Virus record (IMG/VR): IMGVR_UViG_3300009091_000068
Coordinates: 1-21,682 of that record
Length of the DNA: 21,682 nucleotides
From: a virus
Direction: 5' to 3' (one strand)
The position numbers and the translations under genes were made by a program. How positions within the stretch are numbered: position 1 is the first letter of the stretch; each line of letters begins with the position of its first letter. Positions 1 to 7,450 of the stretch are shown here, piece by piece. Under the pieces are notes generated by a model, which did not search any database, was not told the DNA's origin, and saw only the letters and a list, made by a program, of their open reading frames with translations.

Positions 1-140
1 AGTCCGTTGAGAATTGCTCCCCAATTCCCTCCAGGAATGAGCCCGCTAATCATCGCACTTCCAATGGTCATGAGAAGCGCTCTGATAATGCGTTCTGCCA
101 TAGCATCTTCATTCCAAAATCGTAAGAATAGATTCTTCAT
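1..140 (-). CDS. Holin-like small membrane protein (C-terminus cut by window edge)
   Basis: An open frame starts with ATG at 140 and runs off the left edge after 46 codons. A strong ribosome site (AGGAG) sits six bases before the ATG. The peptide has a short charged amphipathic N-terminus (MKNLFLRFWNEDAMAERI) followed by a hydrophobic, Gly/Ala/Ile-rich stretch that could be a membrane helix. It starts 11 bases after the endolysin stop, the usual place for a phage holin, which would permeabilise the inner membrane and release the endolysin. The holin call rests on position and hydrophobicity only. The second half is not in the window, so topology and length are unknown. Any other small membrane protein of the lysis cassette (for example an antiholin) is possible. 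Confidence 0.6.
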   Translation of the reverse strand, partial: MKNLFLRFWNEDAMAERIIRALLMTIGSAMISGLIPGGNWGAILNG

Positions 141-151
141 AAAATCTCCTT

Positions 152-718
152 TTATGCGGCGTCATTAAAGAATTCTTTAGAAAATTCTTTAACCAAATGC
201 ATTCGTGCAAGCCATCCACGTCTGAACTTCCTCTGTGAAGGGCGTTTACTGAGGATGAATAGCATCTCAGATCTGTATGCAATGAATGCTTTTACGAATT
301 CATCTGCATTAGCATTTTGAATTGCAGCGATCGTCGGCTCATCAAATACTCCAGTCTGTTGAATGCGCAGTATTCTCTGCGCATAGAGAGCAGCTCGTCC
401 TGGTCCGGAATGAACTGCGCAATCAAAGAGAACGAATGAGATGGCTGGATGAAATGTATCCCCACATATCGGATACCAATAAAAAGAGTAATATATTTCT
501 TCGATCTCCGCTAATTCAATATTTCCTACAAAGACAGTAGGAAGGTAATGCGCCTTTCGAAAAGCATCATACGTGGCTTGTGTAATCCCGACATTAGTCG
601 CGCCACCCCTATCCCCAGGACAATTGACGTATCCTCCCTCTAACCGCTTGATGAAGGCGAAAGCAAGGATAAAATTCTTTGATTTATTAGAGAATTTGGG
701 TTGATTAAGAGTAGGCAC
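152..718 (-). CDS. Endolysin, N-acetylmuramidase of glycoside hydrolase family 108
   Basis: This 188-residue protein should cut the glycan strands of host peptidoglycan at lysis. Near the N-terminus, residues 27-46 carry the hallmark of GH108 muramidases: E27-G-G-Y, then a GGATN segment and GIT. E27 is the expected catalytic acid. The remainder matches the usual layout of a short catalytic domain followed by a peptidoglycan-binding-3-like domain (about residues 90-180), and the length is typical. There is no obvious signal peptide, so export would depend on a holin, and a holin-like gene follows 11 bases downstream. The start is taken as GTG at 718. It overlaps the preceding nuclease gene by 14 bases and has only a weak AAAGA ribosome site, so translational coupling is likely. 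The family assignment is firm; the exact start is less so. Confidence 0.93.
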   Translation of the reverse strand: MPTLNQPKFSNKSKNFILAFAFIKRLEGGYVNCPGDRGGATNVGITQATYDAFRKAHYLPTVFVGNIELAEIEEIYYSFYWYPICGDTFHPAISFVLFDCAVHSGPGRAALYAQRILRIQQTGVFDEPTIAAIQNANADEFVKAFIAYRSEMLFILSKRPSQRKFRRGWLARMHLVKEFSKEFFNDAA

Positions 719-1091
719 TGTCTTTACACCGGGTTTGAAGTGTATTTAAATCGACTAATAGTTTGAGAAAAGCCGAGAATGGTATGATTACTAAAGGGTC
801 TTTAACGCGATTCTTCTTTATGATAACCGCAGGATTAGCGTACCCTTTCCGCTTGGCGTTTGCAACTGCCTGATCGTACGCCGCCCAAATATTGACTCGT
901 TCTACGTTCTTTGCTTCGATGCCGAAAGGGATGATTGCATGGGCCGCTCCTGTCATTTGAATATCCACCCCTTGTTCTCCCATCAGGGCTGGACGAAGGT
1001 GACATTCGAGAGTTGGAAATGCAGCAACAAATTGCTCAACAATAAAATTTTGTAGAACACGAGCTTTCGCTTTACATGATTTTACAGTCAC
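705..1091 (-). CDS. PD-(D/E)XK family phage endonuclease
   Basis: A 128-residue protein that fits the small phage PD-(D/E)XK nuclease family. The N-terminus (MTVKSCKAKARVLQ) and the core pattern look like that family: GVDI with D43, then IEAKN with E59 and K61, then an NIWAA helix, then a strand before a KKNR segment. D43, E59 and K61 are the expected metal-binding and catalytic residues. Most relatives I remember have IECKN, so Ala for Cys is a mild change. I chose GTG at 1091, preceded by AAGGATGGA, because it gives the usual family N-terminus; GTG at 1109 would add six residues. The role is inferred: DNA processing, structure-specific cleavage or host DNA degradation. It overlaps the upstream gene by 20 bases and the endolysin by 14. 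Confidence 0.8.
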   Translation of the reverse strand: MTVKSCKAKARVLQNFIVEQFVAAFPTLECHLRPALMGEQGVDIQMTGAAHAIIPFGIEAKNVERVNIWAAYDQAVANAKRKGYANPAVIIKKNRVKDPLVIIPFSAFLKLLVDLNTLQTRCKDSAYS

Positions 1092-1491
1092 CGAGAATCC
1101 ATCCTTCACTTCTAAGTATATCTGTCAGTAATTCTGGAGTTGTACGCAAATGCCTTATGACAGATCTACGCATTTGATCTGAGCTAACACTGAAGAATAC
1201 GCAAATATTCGCAAATGATGATGGCCACTCCTCATCTGTAGAAAGGAGCCATGCTATCGCTGTCACGACATTCGATCTCATGGTGACTGGCATTTCTTCC
1301 CATCGGTATTCTAACAATCGAGACAAATCCGCGAGGGATAAAAGAAATATTTTCTTGTATAAATCATATTCGGTCCTACTTCGAACGGCATGCACGTATG
1401 CATCATGACCGTCATGAGATACTTCGACTCCCCACGCATGCAGCAAATGAACAAAAGAAACAGCATCTCCACCACGACCGTCATGGAACAT
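1072..1491 (-). CDS. Hypothetical protein, 139 residues
   Basis: I do not recognise this protein. The ATG at 1491 has an excellent ribosome site (AGAGGAG, six bases upstream), and the gene overlaps its neighbours slightly at both ends (11 bases with the HTH gene upstream, 20 with the nuclease downstream). The sequence is a mixed helical globular protein, Ser/Arg-rich in the C-terminal half, with a His-rich patch near residues 15-35 (HLLHAW, HDGHDAYVH) that could bind a metal. There is no membrane segment or signal peptide. A competing same-strand frame at 1311-1667 lacks a comparable ribosome site and was not adopted. The position between an HTH protein and a nuclease suggests a DNA-related or accessory role, but nothing in the sequence shows it. 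Confidence 0.7.
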   Translation of the reverse strand: MFHDGRGGDAVSFVHLLHAWGVEVSHDGHDAYVHAVRSRTEYDLYKKIFLLSLADLSRLLEYRWEEMPVTMRSNVVTAIAWLLSTDEEWPSSFANICVFFSVSSDQMRRSVIRHLRTTPELLTDILRSEGWILGDCKIM

Positions 1492-1720
1492 CTGCTCTCC
1501 TCTTTCGGCTGACGATATAGTGGATCATGGGTTGAGAGATGGACACCCCCCGTTCCTCTGCGTATAGTTTCTTTATTTTTCCTTGAGACATTCCAAGCTC
1601 GTATAGATGTCGAATCTCCTGCACATCTTGAGGACAAAGTTTTCCGTTCCTTTTGTTCGCAAGACAAAGCTCTGGAGACGCTGTCTGGACTAGTCGAGAA
1701 AAATTAATTCTACGCGGCAT
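1481..1720 (-). CDS. Small helix-turn-helix DNA-binding protein
   Basis: A 79-residue basic protein. Residues 30-72 (PQDVQEIRHLYELGMSQGKI, then GVSISQPMIHYIV) follow the pattern 'DV-IR-LY-G-SQ--I---GVS---I--I', the helix-turn-helix found at the C-termini of many phage HNH endonucleases. A similar segment closes the HNH gene at 12001-12561. No HNH catalytic motif is present, so this is either a stand-alone DNA-binding protein or the leftover of a homing endonuclease inserted after the ribonucleotide reductase gene. It begins two bases after the reductase stop. Its ribosome site is poor (GGAGG lies about 18 bases away), so translation probably depends on coupling. The DNA target is unknown. Confidence 0.65.
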   Translation of the reverse strand: MPRRINFSRLVQTASPELCLANKRNGKLCPQDVQEIRHLYELGMSQGKIKKLYAEERGVSISQPMIHYIVSRKRRADVP

Positions 1721-1722
1721 GA

Positions 1723-3585
1723 TTATAGCTCACATTGACCTCCAGCACAGGCAATCTCTTGCGCTCTAGAGGTCAAATCATCGTATTCATGGATGTTTGT
1801 AAGATCGATCTCTTGAAGATATGGGACAAGATGCTCGTATTCCGTCTTCGTGATGCTCTCAAACGGAGCCTGGACGTAAGTTCCTCCGTCGTGAGGAAAC
1901 ACAGCAAGCCCATTATATGCATCCCTATTCGTCCACATCCAATCTCCGACGTCATCCCATTCTTCTTCTCGTACAGAAACCGTTGTTGATACATTATGTG
2001 TATTGTGGCCAGAAGTATGGCCTGCCACGATCCATGTGTCGTGGACGTGCTTCACCCGAGTCAAAAGATCTATAGCAGATTCCCCTCCACGGAGAATTGC
2101 TCCGTCGGGAGCGGCAACTGGGATGGAGATAACTGCTTCAAGAGACGGTTTGAAGAAATCATCTTCGATGAGGTCTGGGATACGAGTTTCCAAATACGAG
2201 TACAGTGGCTCATTTTTCATAAGACGAATCCTACGTAAAAAGTACCGATCATGCCACGCATGTATCCCAGACGAACATCCGAGCACAAGAGATGAAGTGC
2301 CAGAAGGTTTGACAAGAGTTGTCCTCGCGGCTGGATTAATCCCAATGAGTTTGGAGACTCCTTCATTGACGGTCTTTACAAGCTCCGCTGCTGCAATCAG
2401 ATCTAGTTGCAGAACACGTCCAGACGCTATCCCGGTCATTCCAACGCCTAGGAGAGCATCTTTTTCCGTCGTTCGTCGCCACACATCTCGAAGGTAATGG
2501 AAATTTGTATATCCGGCCTGCAACGTTGCGATGAATGACGCAGCGGCGGCTCGCTCCTCAAGTTCTTGTTGGCAAGAGACATCTGAGACATTGATATCAA
2601 CTAAATTACAAAATTGATTCGCCCGTAATGAGACTTCAGCACAAGGGTTCGTCGCGACTTCTGAATCATTTGTGAAGTAAATCCCAGGTTCTCCAGACCC
2701 AGATTTTGATACACGTTCCCACAACATACGAAAGTCTGCTTCTTTGACGCGATGCCTCAATAGAACAACGGAATTGTTGGCGCGGGCGCGTTGCGGATTC
2801 AGCTCATACCACTTCCCAACTTTAGAAGTAAGCATTTCCTCGTCGTCAAAAGAGAATAGAGAGATCATGGCACTACGGCGAATCCCTCCAGCCAAGACTG
2901 CATCCGCAATAAAACACATGATGTCGTGTACTTCGATCGGTCGAAGTTTTTCACCATTGGACCTTCGTTCGAACACTTTACGAATGTTGTGAAGACAATC
3001 TTGCAGCGGTTCTGGACCAGGGGCTTTTCCTCCTGCTGTCTTCAAAATCGATCCACGAGGACGGATATCACTGAAATCAAAATCTGGAATAGGCGTTCCA
3101 AAGAAATAACTTTTTGTCAACACTTTGACGGCATCCGCCCACCCTTCAATGGAATCACCAACCAAGAATCGACGGCGCTTCGTACTTTTCGTGATTTCAG
3201 GAAGTTCTGAAACGTGGTGAAACTGAATAGAGTATCCAACACCAGTTCCTCCAAGAAGCAAGAAAATGGCTTCGGAGAAAGCCTTCCAGTGATTCATGGG
3301 CATGTACGCACAATTATAGAGTCTAGAAGGTGATAACTCTATCGGACGACCGGAAAATTGAAGAGATCGCATGGACGGAAGGATCTTGTGCTGGCGAACA
3401 AAGTCAAAAGCGGATTGTAGCGTGGATAGAAAATCAACACTTACTTCTCCGTATTTTCTGCGATGCATATCCACGGTTCGGCTACAGATCTCTTGCCATG
3501 TTTCCCGTCGATTCTCCCGTGGAAGATGTCGAGCATATTTTCCGTACACAGTCAATTCCGATAGGACTTTATGAGAAAGATCCAT
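1723..3585 (-). CDS. nrdJ: Adenosylcobalamin-dependent ribonucleoside-triphosphate reductase (class II, monomeric)
   Basis: Reduces ribonucleotides to deoxyribonucleotides using adenosylcobalamin, feeding phage DNA synthesis. Numbered from the ATG at 3585 (620 residues), the key residues match the Lactobacillus leichmannii enzyme: C92 (YNCAY), C315-A-E317 (NPCAE), C326 exactly 11 residues after C315, and a C-terminal pair C613/C618 (CAGGQC). These correspond to C119, C408, E410, C419, C731 and C736 of that enzyme. LLGGTGVGYS near residue 112 is also typical. At 620 residues it is about 120 shorter than the 739-residue model, so some surface or regulatory segments are reduced. The ATG at 3585 overlaps the SbcC stop as TGATG and has GGAGG four bases upstream; a GTG at 3588 is possible but sits too close to that site. 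No thioredoxin or glutaredoxin is in the window, so host reductant is probably used. Confidence 0.95.
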   Translation of the reverse strand: MDLSHKVLSELTVYGKYARHLPRENRRETWQEICSRTVDMHRRKYGEVSVDFLSTLQSAFDFVRQHKILPSMRSLQFSGRPIELSPSRLYNCAYMPMNHWKAFSEAIFLLLGGTGVGYSIQFHHVSELPEITKSTKRRRFLVGDSIEGWADAVKVLTKSYFFGTPIPDFDFSDIRPRGSILKTAGGKAPGPEPLQDCLHNIRKVFERRSNGEKLRPIEVHDIMCFIADAVLAGGIRRSAMISLFSFDDEEMLTSKVGKWYELNPQRARANNSVVLLRHRVKEADFRMLWERVSKSGSGEPGIYFTNDSEVATNPCAEVSLRANQFCNLVDINVSDVSCQQELEERAAAASFIATLQAGYTNFHYLRDVWRRTTEKDALLGVGMTGIASGRVLQLDLIAAAELVKTVNEGVSKLIGINPAARTTLVKPSGTSSLVLGCSSGIHAWHDRYFLRRIRLMKNEPLYSYLETRIPDLIEDDFFKPSLEAVISIPVAAPDGAILRGGESAIDLLTRVKHVHDTWIVAGHTSGHNTHNVSTTVSVREEEWDDVGDWMWTNRDAYNGLAVFPHDGGTYVQAPFESITKTEYEHLVPYLQEIDLTNIHEYDDLTSRAQEIACAGGQCEL

Positions 3586-5459
3586 CACGCCTCCGCAAGC
3601 TGTGAGACGCCATTACGCCATTCCACAGTGAGTATTTTTGAAAAATAATTACTTAGTTTATCAGAGTGCGTGATACAAAAAACAGAATTACGTTCTTCAG
3701 CTAAGTGATGTAATAATGTGATAGCACGCTCAATTCCGACATCATCTAACCCTTCGAATACTTCATCAAGTACTGCAAAATCTAAGGTGTGTCCAAGGCG
3801 AGCACGGGCAAGATCACCTAATGCGAAGGTGCAAATGATGTCTGCCCGTCGGCGTTGGCCGTCGGAGCACCCTTCGTAATCGCCACTGGCGTCATTCATC
3901 TCGACACGAACATCGAATTTTTCTCGTAGCTCTCCGCTTGACAGCTCTGTCTGCGTATAGAAGGTAATACGAAGTTCTCCGTCCGTGAGAATCCCTGAAT
4001 AGAAGGCAGCTCGTTCATTCAGGAACGGAAGGACACCGTCCATGAGAAAGCTTTTGATCCCTTTATTCCCAAACCCCTCCACCCAGAATGCGTATTCCTC
4101 TTTTTCTACTTCTGCTTCCTTGTATCCAACTTCGTGTTTTGCGCGTTCGAGAACAAGCGCTTTTCGTGCATTTCGTTCCGCTTCCAGTAATTCAGTAAAT
4201 GGATTCTTCTCAATGGAATCCTTGATAGATTCGGCAGAACGAATAAATCTAATAATATTGTTTTTAATTGAAGAAATGTATAACGGAGCCTCCTTAAAAC
4301 GAGCCTGGAGGGACGTGCATTCTTGAGAAACTTGCTGAAGACGAAGGCGAAGCGCAGAAAGCTCAGGATTTCTTTTCGAGGCAAGTTGAGTGAGCAGGTT
4401 TGTCAGCCGATCAATCTCTTTCTCGAATGTTATTGCTTTTTCCTGCAAAACACGAATGAGTTTCTTCGCCTTCGCTTCAGAAAGTTTTTGAGCACACGTG
4501 GGACAACCTTGTTGGAACTTTTGAATCTTTTGAATCTCTCGTTCGACTCTCAGGCGTTCCCACATTGCCAGCTTATGCTTTTCTGTTACTTCTTCTTCTT
4601 GGGCTTCGACTTCTTTGGCGCGTTCTTCTTCGGCGCTGATGGTGCAGCGAAGCCGGCTCCGCTCGTCATCTTTGATCCGGAAGTCTTCTTTGGCGCGTTC
4701 TTCTTCTTCTGAGGCATGTTGTATCTCCTTGTTTCCTGCTTCTATATCAGCCTGGATCTTCTCCAGTCGGCTGTGTTGTTCGGCAGTATACTCTTTCTCT
4801 CGTTGACTGAGCGTTTCAATGTTCTGTGAAATTTCATTGAAACGGGTTTGTAGTTTCTGTATGAGAGAAGATTCTAGTATAGACTGCTCTTTCGCAATTG
4901 TAAACTTTTTAACGGCCTGTGCTCGAAATTGTTCAAGGTCTGTGAAGTTTAAGATCTCATCGAGGATCTTTTTCCTACTTGCGTCATCGAGTTGTGTGAA
5001 AAATTTCATACTGCCACGTCCAATGACGCAAGCGGACATGAACGTTTCATAGGACATTCCCGACAGAACTTCTTGTTCTACAAAGTCTTTCACCTCCTGG
5101 TTACCGGATCGTGTATGCCCGTCAACATTCACGAACGGCTTTGAAATGCGTTCGTGCTTTTGCGGTCGTCCGACGGTGAAACATCGTCCGTCATCAAGCA
5201 CACCATCGATCTCGACAAGACAATTTTTTCTTGCGAATAAGGAAACGACTTGACTTCCTTTGTACCCTCGAAGTGTCTTTCCAAATAAGCACCAAAGTAA
5301 CGAGTCCGGAAGAAGTGCAGACTTTCCACTTCCATTGGAATTGGACATCGCTCGATTGAAAACCCTGCCTTGGATGAGAATGAGTCCTTGATCGTGCAGA
5401 TCGATGGTCGTATCCGCATGAGACATGAAGTTCTGAAGCCGAAGATTAGTGAAATACAT
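3585..5459 (-). CDS. SbcC/Rad50-like recombination nuclease ATPase subunit (T4 gp46-like)
   Basis: The ATPase subunit of a Rad50/Mre11-type complex that resects double-strand ends for recombination. Its 624 residues resemble T4 gp46 in size and are far shorter than E. coli SbcC. Visible parts, in order: Walker A at 40-47 (NSNGSGKS, with Asn at the usual first Gly); a charged coiled coil from about 180 to 310; a zinc hook C319-P-T-C322 (GCPTC); the returning coiled coil; the ABC signature at 532-535 (SDGQ); Walker B ending in D565-E566 (FAVLDE); a D-loop (GLDD); and an H-loop His598 (CITHSD). It lies directly after the SbcD-like gene apart from a small Cys-rich frame, and its stop overlaps the reductase start as TGATG. 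Its own ribosome site is weak, so it is probably coupled. Confidence 0.93.
   Translation of the reverse strand: MYFTNLRLQNFMSHADTTIDLHDQGLILIQGRVFNRAMSNSNGSGKSALLPDSLLWCLFGKTLRGYKGSQVVSLFARKNCLVEIDGVLDDGRCFTVGRPQKHERISKPFVNVDGHTRSGNQEVKDFVEQEVLSGMSYETFMSACVIGRGSMKFFTQLDDASRKKILDEILNFTDLEQFRAQAVKKFTIAKEQSILESSLIQKLQTRFNEISQNIETLSQREKEYTAEQHSRLEKIQADIEAGNKEIQHASEEEERAKEDFRIKDDERSRLRCTISAEEERAKEVEAQEEEVTEKHKLAMWERLRVEREIQKIQKFQQGCPTCAQKLSEAKAKKLIRVLQEKAITFEKEIDRLTNLLTQLASKRNPELSALRLRLQQVSQECTSLQARFKEAPLYISSIKNNIIRFIRSAESIKDSIEKNPFTELLEAERNARKALVLERAKHEVGYKEAEVEKEEYAFWVEGFGNKGIKSFLMDGVLPFLNERAAFYSGILTDGELRITFYTQTELSSGELREKFDVRVEMNDASGDYEGCSDGQRRRADIICTFALGDLARARLGHTLDFAVLDEVFEGLDDVGIERAITLLHHLAEERNSVFCITHSDKLSNYFSKILTVEWRNGVSQLAEA
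4611..4706. repeat. 21-bp direct repeat inside the SbcC-like gene
   Basis: The 21 bases at 4611-4631 recur exactly at 4686-4706, a period of 75 bases (25 codons). Both copies encode EEERAKE in the ascending coiled coil of the SbcC-like protein. The simplest reading is a local duplication that lengthened the coiled coil. It has no evident regulatory meaning. Confidence 0.6.
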
Positions 5460-5465
5460 TACAGA

Positions 5466-5627
5466 TCAGTCGTCAGGCCAACAGATTTCACATCCGAGAT
5501 TGAACAAAGGACAGCACGAAGAACAGAATCCGTTCTCATGTAGCGTTTCAATTGGAACTGTTTCGTATGTACAACGCCTATTCCGACAGTGGACTTCTCG
5601 ACTGAGTAATACATTGCTTCGCGGCAT
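5466..5627 (-). CDS. Cys-rich putative zinc-binding micro-protein between sbcD-like and sbcC-like genes
   Basis: A 53-residue frame starting at ATG 5627 inside the end of the SbcD-like gene (50-base overlap) and filling the 118-base gap before the SbcC-like start. It holds seven Cys in its last 35 residues: HCRNRRC, then FCSSCC, GCEIC. The first two groups resemble a zinc ribbon. Without it this gap would be the only untranslated spacer in the SbcD-SbcC-RNR run. No strong ribosome site is present (GAGG lies about 12 bases upstream of the ATG), so expression would rely on coupling. A longer start at 5681 is possible but overlaps more. I do not recognise a family. It could be a real zinc protein or a chance frame; confidence is moderate. 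Confidence 0.5.
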   Translation of the reverse strand: MPRSNVLLSREVHCRNRRCTYETVPIETLHENGFCSSCCPLFNLGCEICWPDD

Positions 5628-6651
5628 CGAGGAGACGGCCTCTGTCGGCGTCAGGCGATTTTTGGGTAATGTACGAGCCACACACGTCCTCCCATGTCGT
5701 CAATTTGAGTTGTGGGCGTTCTGGAACCCTTTGCGCTGAAGAATCGATGAATGTTAATGTCCATCCTCTTGACGAGCAGAACCTGTCATTTACGATTCGT
5801 GGTTGGATGGAGTGGTTGGCAATCGTGATTTTGTAATACGTATTGTCATCTACGACGTACTGTTCGACTTCGTCAAGAGAAGAGAACGATACAGCAACAA
5901 ATTGCGGACCTGGGAGTGGAATGCTCAATGGAATTTCCGTGTCTGTCTTGTAGAAGATGGCTCGGCGTTGGCTCCCGACATCAGAGAAATTACGCTGCAC
6001 AAAAGATCCAACGTAAGAAACGTTCGTTCCATTAAAAAACTGTGGTTCATGCACGTGCCCTAGAAACGTCCATCTATACCTCTCCCATTCGAGTGAGTCA
6101 ATGGAGAAATATCCTGGAAGGACGAATTCACTTCCTGATCTTGCTCCATGAACTCCGACGTGTGAGAGGAGGATATGTGTAAGATTCATCGAAGCCATTT
6201 TAGAGAGAAAGCGAAAAGCTTGCTCCATCTCTGTGATATTCTCATTGTGAGGAATACACCTCCAGACATGGTCTTCAATCAGGAGATCCACTGGAGAACT
6301 AACAATCGTTGCGCCTGTACTAGCCTCTAAATCTTCTAGCGTGTTACGGATTCCTCCAATTGCGATATCGTGATTTCCGACGAAGATGATTTCTCTTATT
6401 CCGCTCTCAACGTTTTTTCTGATTCGACTGGCAACTTCAATATACGTGACTGCGTCAATGGTGTTTTTCTTATCAAACAGATCTCCAAGTCGGAAATGCA
6501 CATTGACGCTTCTTCTCACCATTTCTTCGTGCAGCCAGTCTTCAACGGCGAGCATCTCTGCGAGGCGCGAATTGACCCCCGTGCTAAGAACTGTAGAAAA
6601 CTGCTTATACGCGTCGTAGTGGTGATCTGAAGTAATACAGACCAAACCCAT
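5578..6651 (-). CDS. SbcD/Mre11-like metallophosphoesterase nuclease subunit (T4 gp47-like)
   Basis: The nuclease partner of the SbcC/Rad50-like protein; together they would process DNA ends for UvsX-driven recombination. The calcineurin-like phosphoesterase motifs appear in order in the first 215 residues: SDHHY (metal-binding D and H), GDLFD, GNHD, SHVGVHG and GHVHEP. About 140 residues follow for the capping and Rad50-binding region. Length (357 residues) is close to T4 gp47. The chosen start is the ATG at 6651, which overlaps the upstream stop as TGATG; a TTG at 6654 would add one residue. There is no strong ribosome site, so translational coupling to the small acidic gene is likely. The end overlaps the Cys-rich micro-frame by 50 bases. 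Confidence 0.93.
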   Translation of the reverse strand: MGLVCITSDHHYDAYKQFSTVLSTGVNSRLAEMLAVEDWLHEEMVRRSVNVHFRLGDLFDKKNTIDAVTYIEVASRIRKNVESGIREIIFVGNHDIAIGGIRNTLEDLEASTGATIVSSPVDLLIEDHVWRCIPHNENITEMEQAFRFLSKMASMNLTHILLSHVGVHGARSGSEFVLPGYFSIDSLEWERYRWTFLGHVHEPQFFNGTNVSYVGSFVQRNFSDVGSQRRAIFYKTDTEIPLSIPLPGPQFVAVSFSSLDEVEQYVVDDNTYYKITIANHSIQPRIVNDRFCSSRGWTLTFIDSSAQRVPERPQLKLTTWEDVCGSYITQKSPDADRGRLLDAAKQCITQSRSPLSE

Positions 6652-6896
6652 CAAAACAGTCCGAGTTCGATTGCTGCGCCGAGCGAAAGCGTGAGGCTCC
6701 CTGAGTCATCTACATTTCGCACTTCGGACGAATCGGAGATGTCTGTGTACTTGACCCAGAATTGATCCTTATCCGTGGTTTCAAAGAATTCCTCTACTCG
6801 ACAGAGAATTCTTTTCTGACCTTCGTCGTCATCAATTACACTAATTCCTTCGATTGTCACTTCAACGTCATCATAGGTCTTGCGGGTTGACGCCAT
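6651..6896 (-). CDS. Small acidic hypothetical protein, 81 residues
   Basis: Unrecognised. ATG at 6896 is preceded by AAAGGAGG about ten bases upstream, a good ribosome site. The protein is strongly acidic (DDDEG, EEFFETTDKD, DISDSSEV, NVDDSGS) and alternates charged and hydrophobic residues like a small beta-rich fold. It has no Cys pair, membrane segment or nucleotide motif. It overlaps the upstream HTH gene by 26 bases and the SbcD-like gene by one (TGATG), so all three are co-translated. An acidic protein beside recombination genes could mimic DNA or bind SSB, UvsX or nuclease subunits; this is inference only. Confidence 0.75.
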   Translation of the reverse strand: MASTRKTYDDVEVTIEGISVIDDDEGQKRILCRVEEFFETTDKDQFWVKYTDISDSSEVRNVDDSGSLTLSLGAAIELGLF

Positions 6897-7188
6897 GGCG
6901 GATAGCCTCCTTTATTTCTTTAGTAATTCTACTTCTTACGTGTTGCTGTGGAAGATCATACTTCGCGCAGAGTTCACCAATCTGCGCTCCGGCAAAATAG
7001 TCTTTTATCAAGGCTCGATCTCGTTTCTCCCGAAGGATCTGGAGCGCGGACGGAAGAAGTCTCCCGGAATAAAGCTTACACAGATAAACGGCTTTGACTT
7101 CTCCGATGACGGAAACTAATTCGAAAAAATTAAGTTTTTTCGGATATTGGGAGTATCCTGTTTTCACTTTCGATTTGATTTCGCTCAA
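6871..7188 (-). CDS. Putative helix-turn-helix protein, 105 residues
   Basis: The start is TTG at 7188, supported by GAGGA about seven bases upstream; no ATG lies near. The C-terminal 50 residues (ALIKDYFAGAQIGEL, then KYDLPQQHVRSRITKEIKEA) read as a helix-turn-helix of the sigma-4/GerE-like type: a helix, an 'IGELCAKYDLP' turn, then a basic recognition helix. The N-terminal half is helical and basic without a recognised motif. It sits between a membrane protein and an acidic protein in the recombination operon, overlapping both. It may regulate transcription or bind DNA structures; the target is unknown. The HTH call comes from sequence pattern alone. Confidence 0.7.
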   Translation of the reverse strand: MSEIKSKVKTGYSQYPKKLNFFELVSVIGEVKAVYLCKLYSGRLLPSALQILREKRDRALIKDYFAGAQIGELCAKYDLPQQHVRSRITKEIKEAIRHGVNPQDL

Positions 7189-7450
7189 AAGAATTCCTCG
7201 GTGAGTATTTGAATAAGATTCGACACAGAAGGATCAACGCAAATGATCCAAAAATTCCGAGTTTTGGGAACTGAAAAATGTTTCGAAGACAAAAATCCCA
7301 ACAAATTAAAACTAATATTGTTTGTAATCCGTTGTTAATGATGGCAAATAGGAGCCATGCTAACCATTGTGTAGAAGGGTCTTCCGGTTTAGAGGGAGGA
7401 GGGCCATTTTTATTCCAGGGTTTCCCCCCTCGCAGAAGAACCAGATCCAC
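7130..7450 (-). CDS. Two-helix membrane protein directly after uvsX
   Basis: A 106-residue protein beginning with GTG at 7450 that overlaps the uvsX stop as TAGTG; a G-rich stretch (GGGGTAGGG) just upstream may act as the ribosome site. A proline-rich N-terminus (WNKNGPPPSKPEDP) leads into two hydrophobic segments, about residues 29-52 (WLAWLLFAIINNGLQTILVL) and 62-82 (FPKLGIFGSFALILLCRILF). A charged tail of about 25 residues follows. Predicted topology is a hairpin with both ends on the same side. No family is recognised. Tight coupling to uvsX could mean it tethers recombination or replication complexes to the membrane, but it might simply be an accessory gene. The gene's 3' end overlaps the HTH gene by 59 bases. 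Confidence 0.7.
   Translation of the reverse strand: MDLVLLRGGKPWNKNGPPPSKPEDPSTQWLAWLLFAIINNGLQTILVLICWDFCLRNIFQFPKLGIFGSFALILLCRILFKYSPRNSFERNQIESENRILPISEKT

Noticed and set aside
1311-1667. Same-strand 118-codon frame overlapping the HTH and 139-residue genes
   Set aside because: No ribosome site; Cys/Met-rich shadow composition. The two overlapped genes have better starts and fit the tight spacing.
2003-2497. Plus-strand 164-codon frame opposite the reductase
   Set aside because: Ser/Arg-rich antisense shadow; the reductase frame has all catalytic residues.
4323-4712. Plus-strand 129-codon frame opposite the SbcC-like gene
   Set aside because: Phe-rich composition is the antisense of the Glu/Lys-rich coiled coil.
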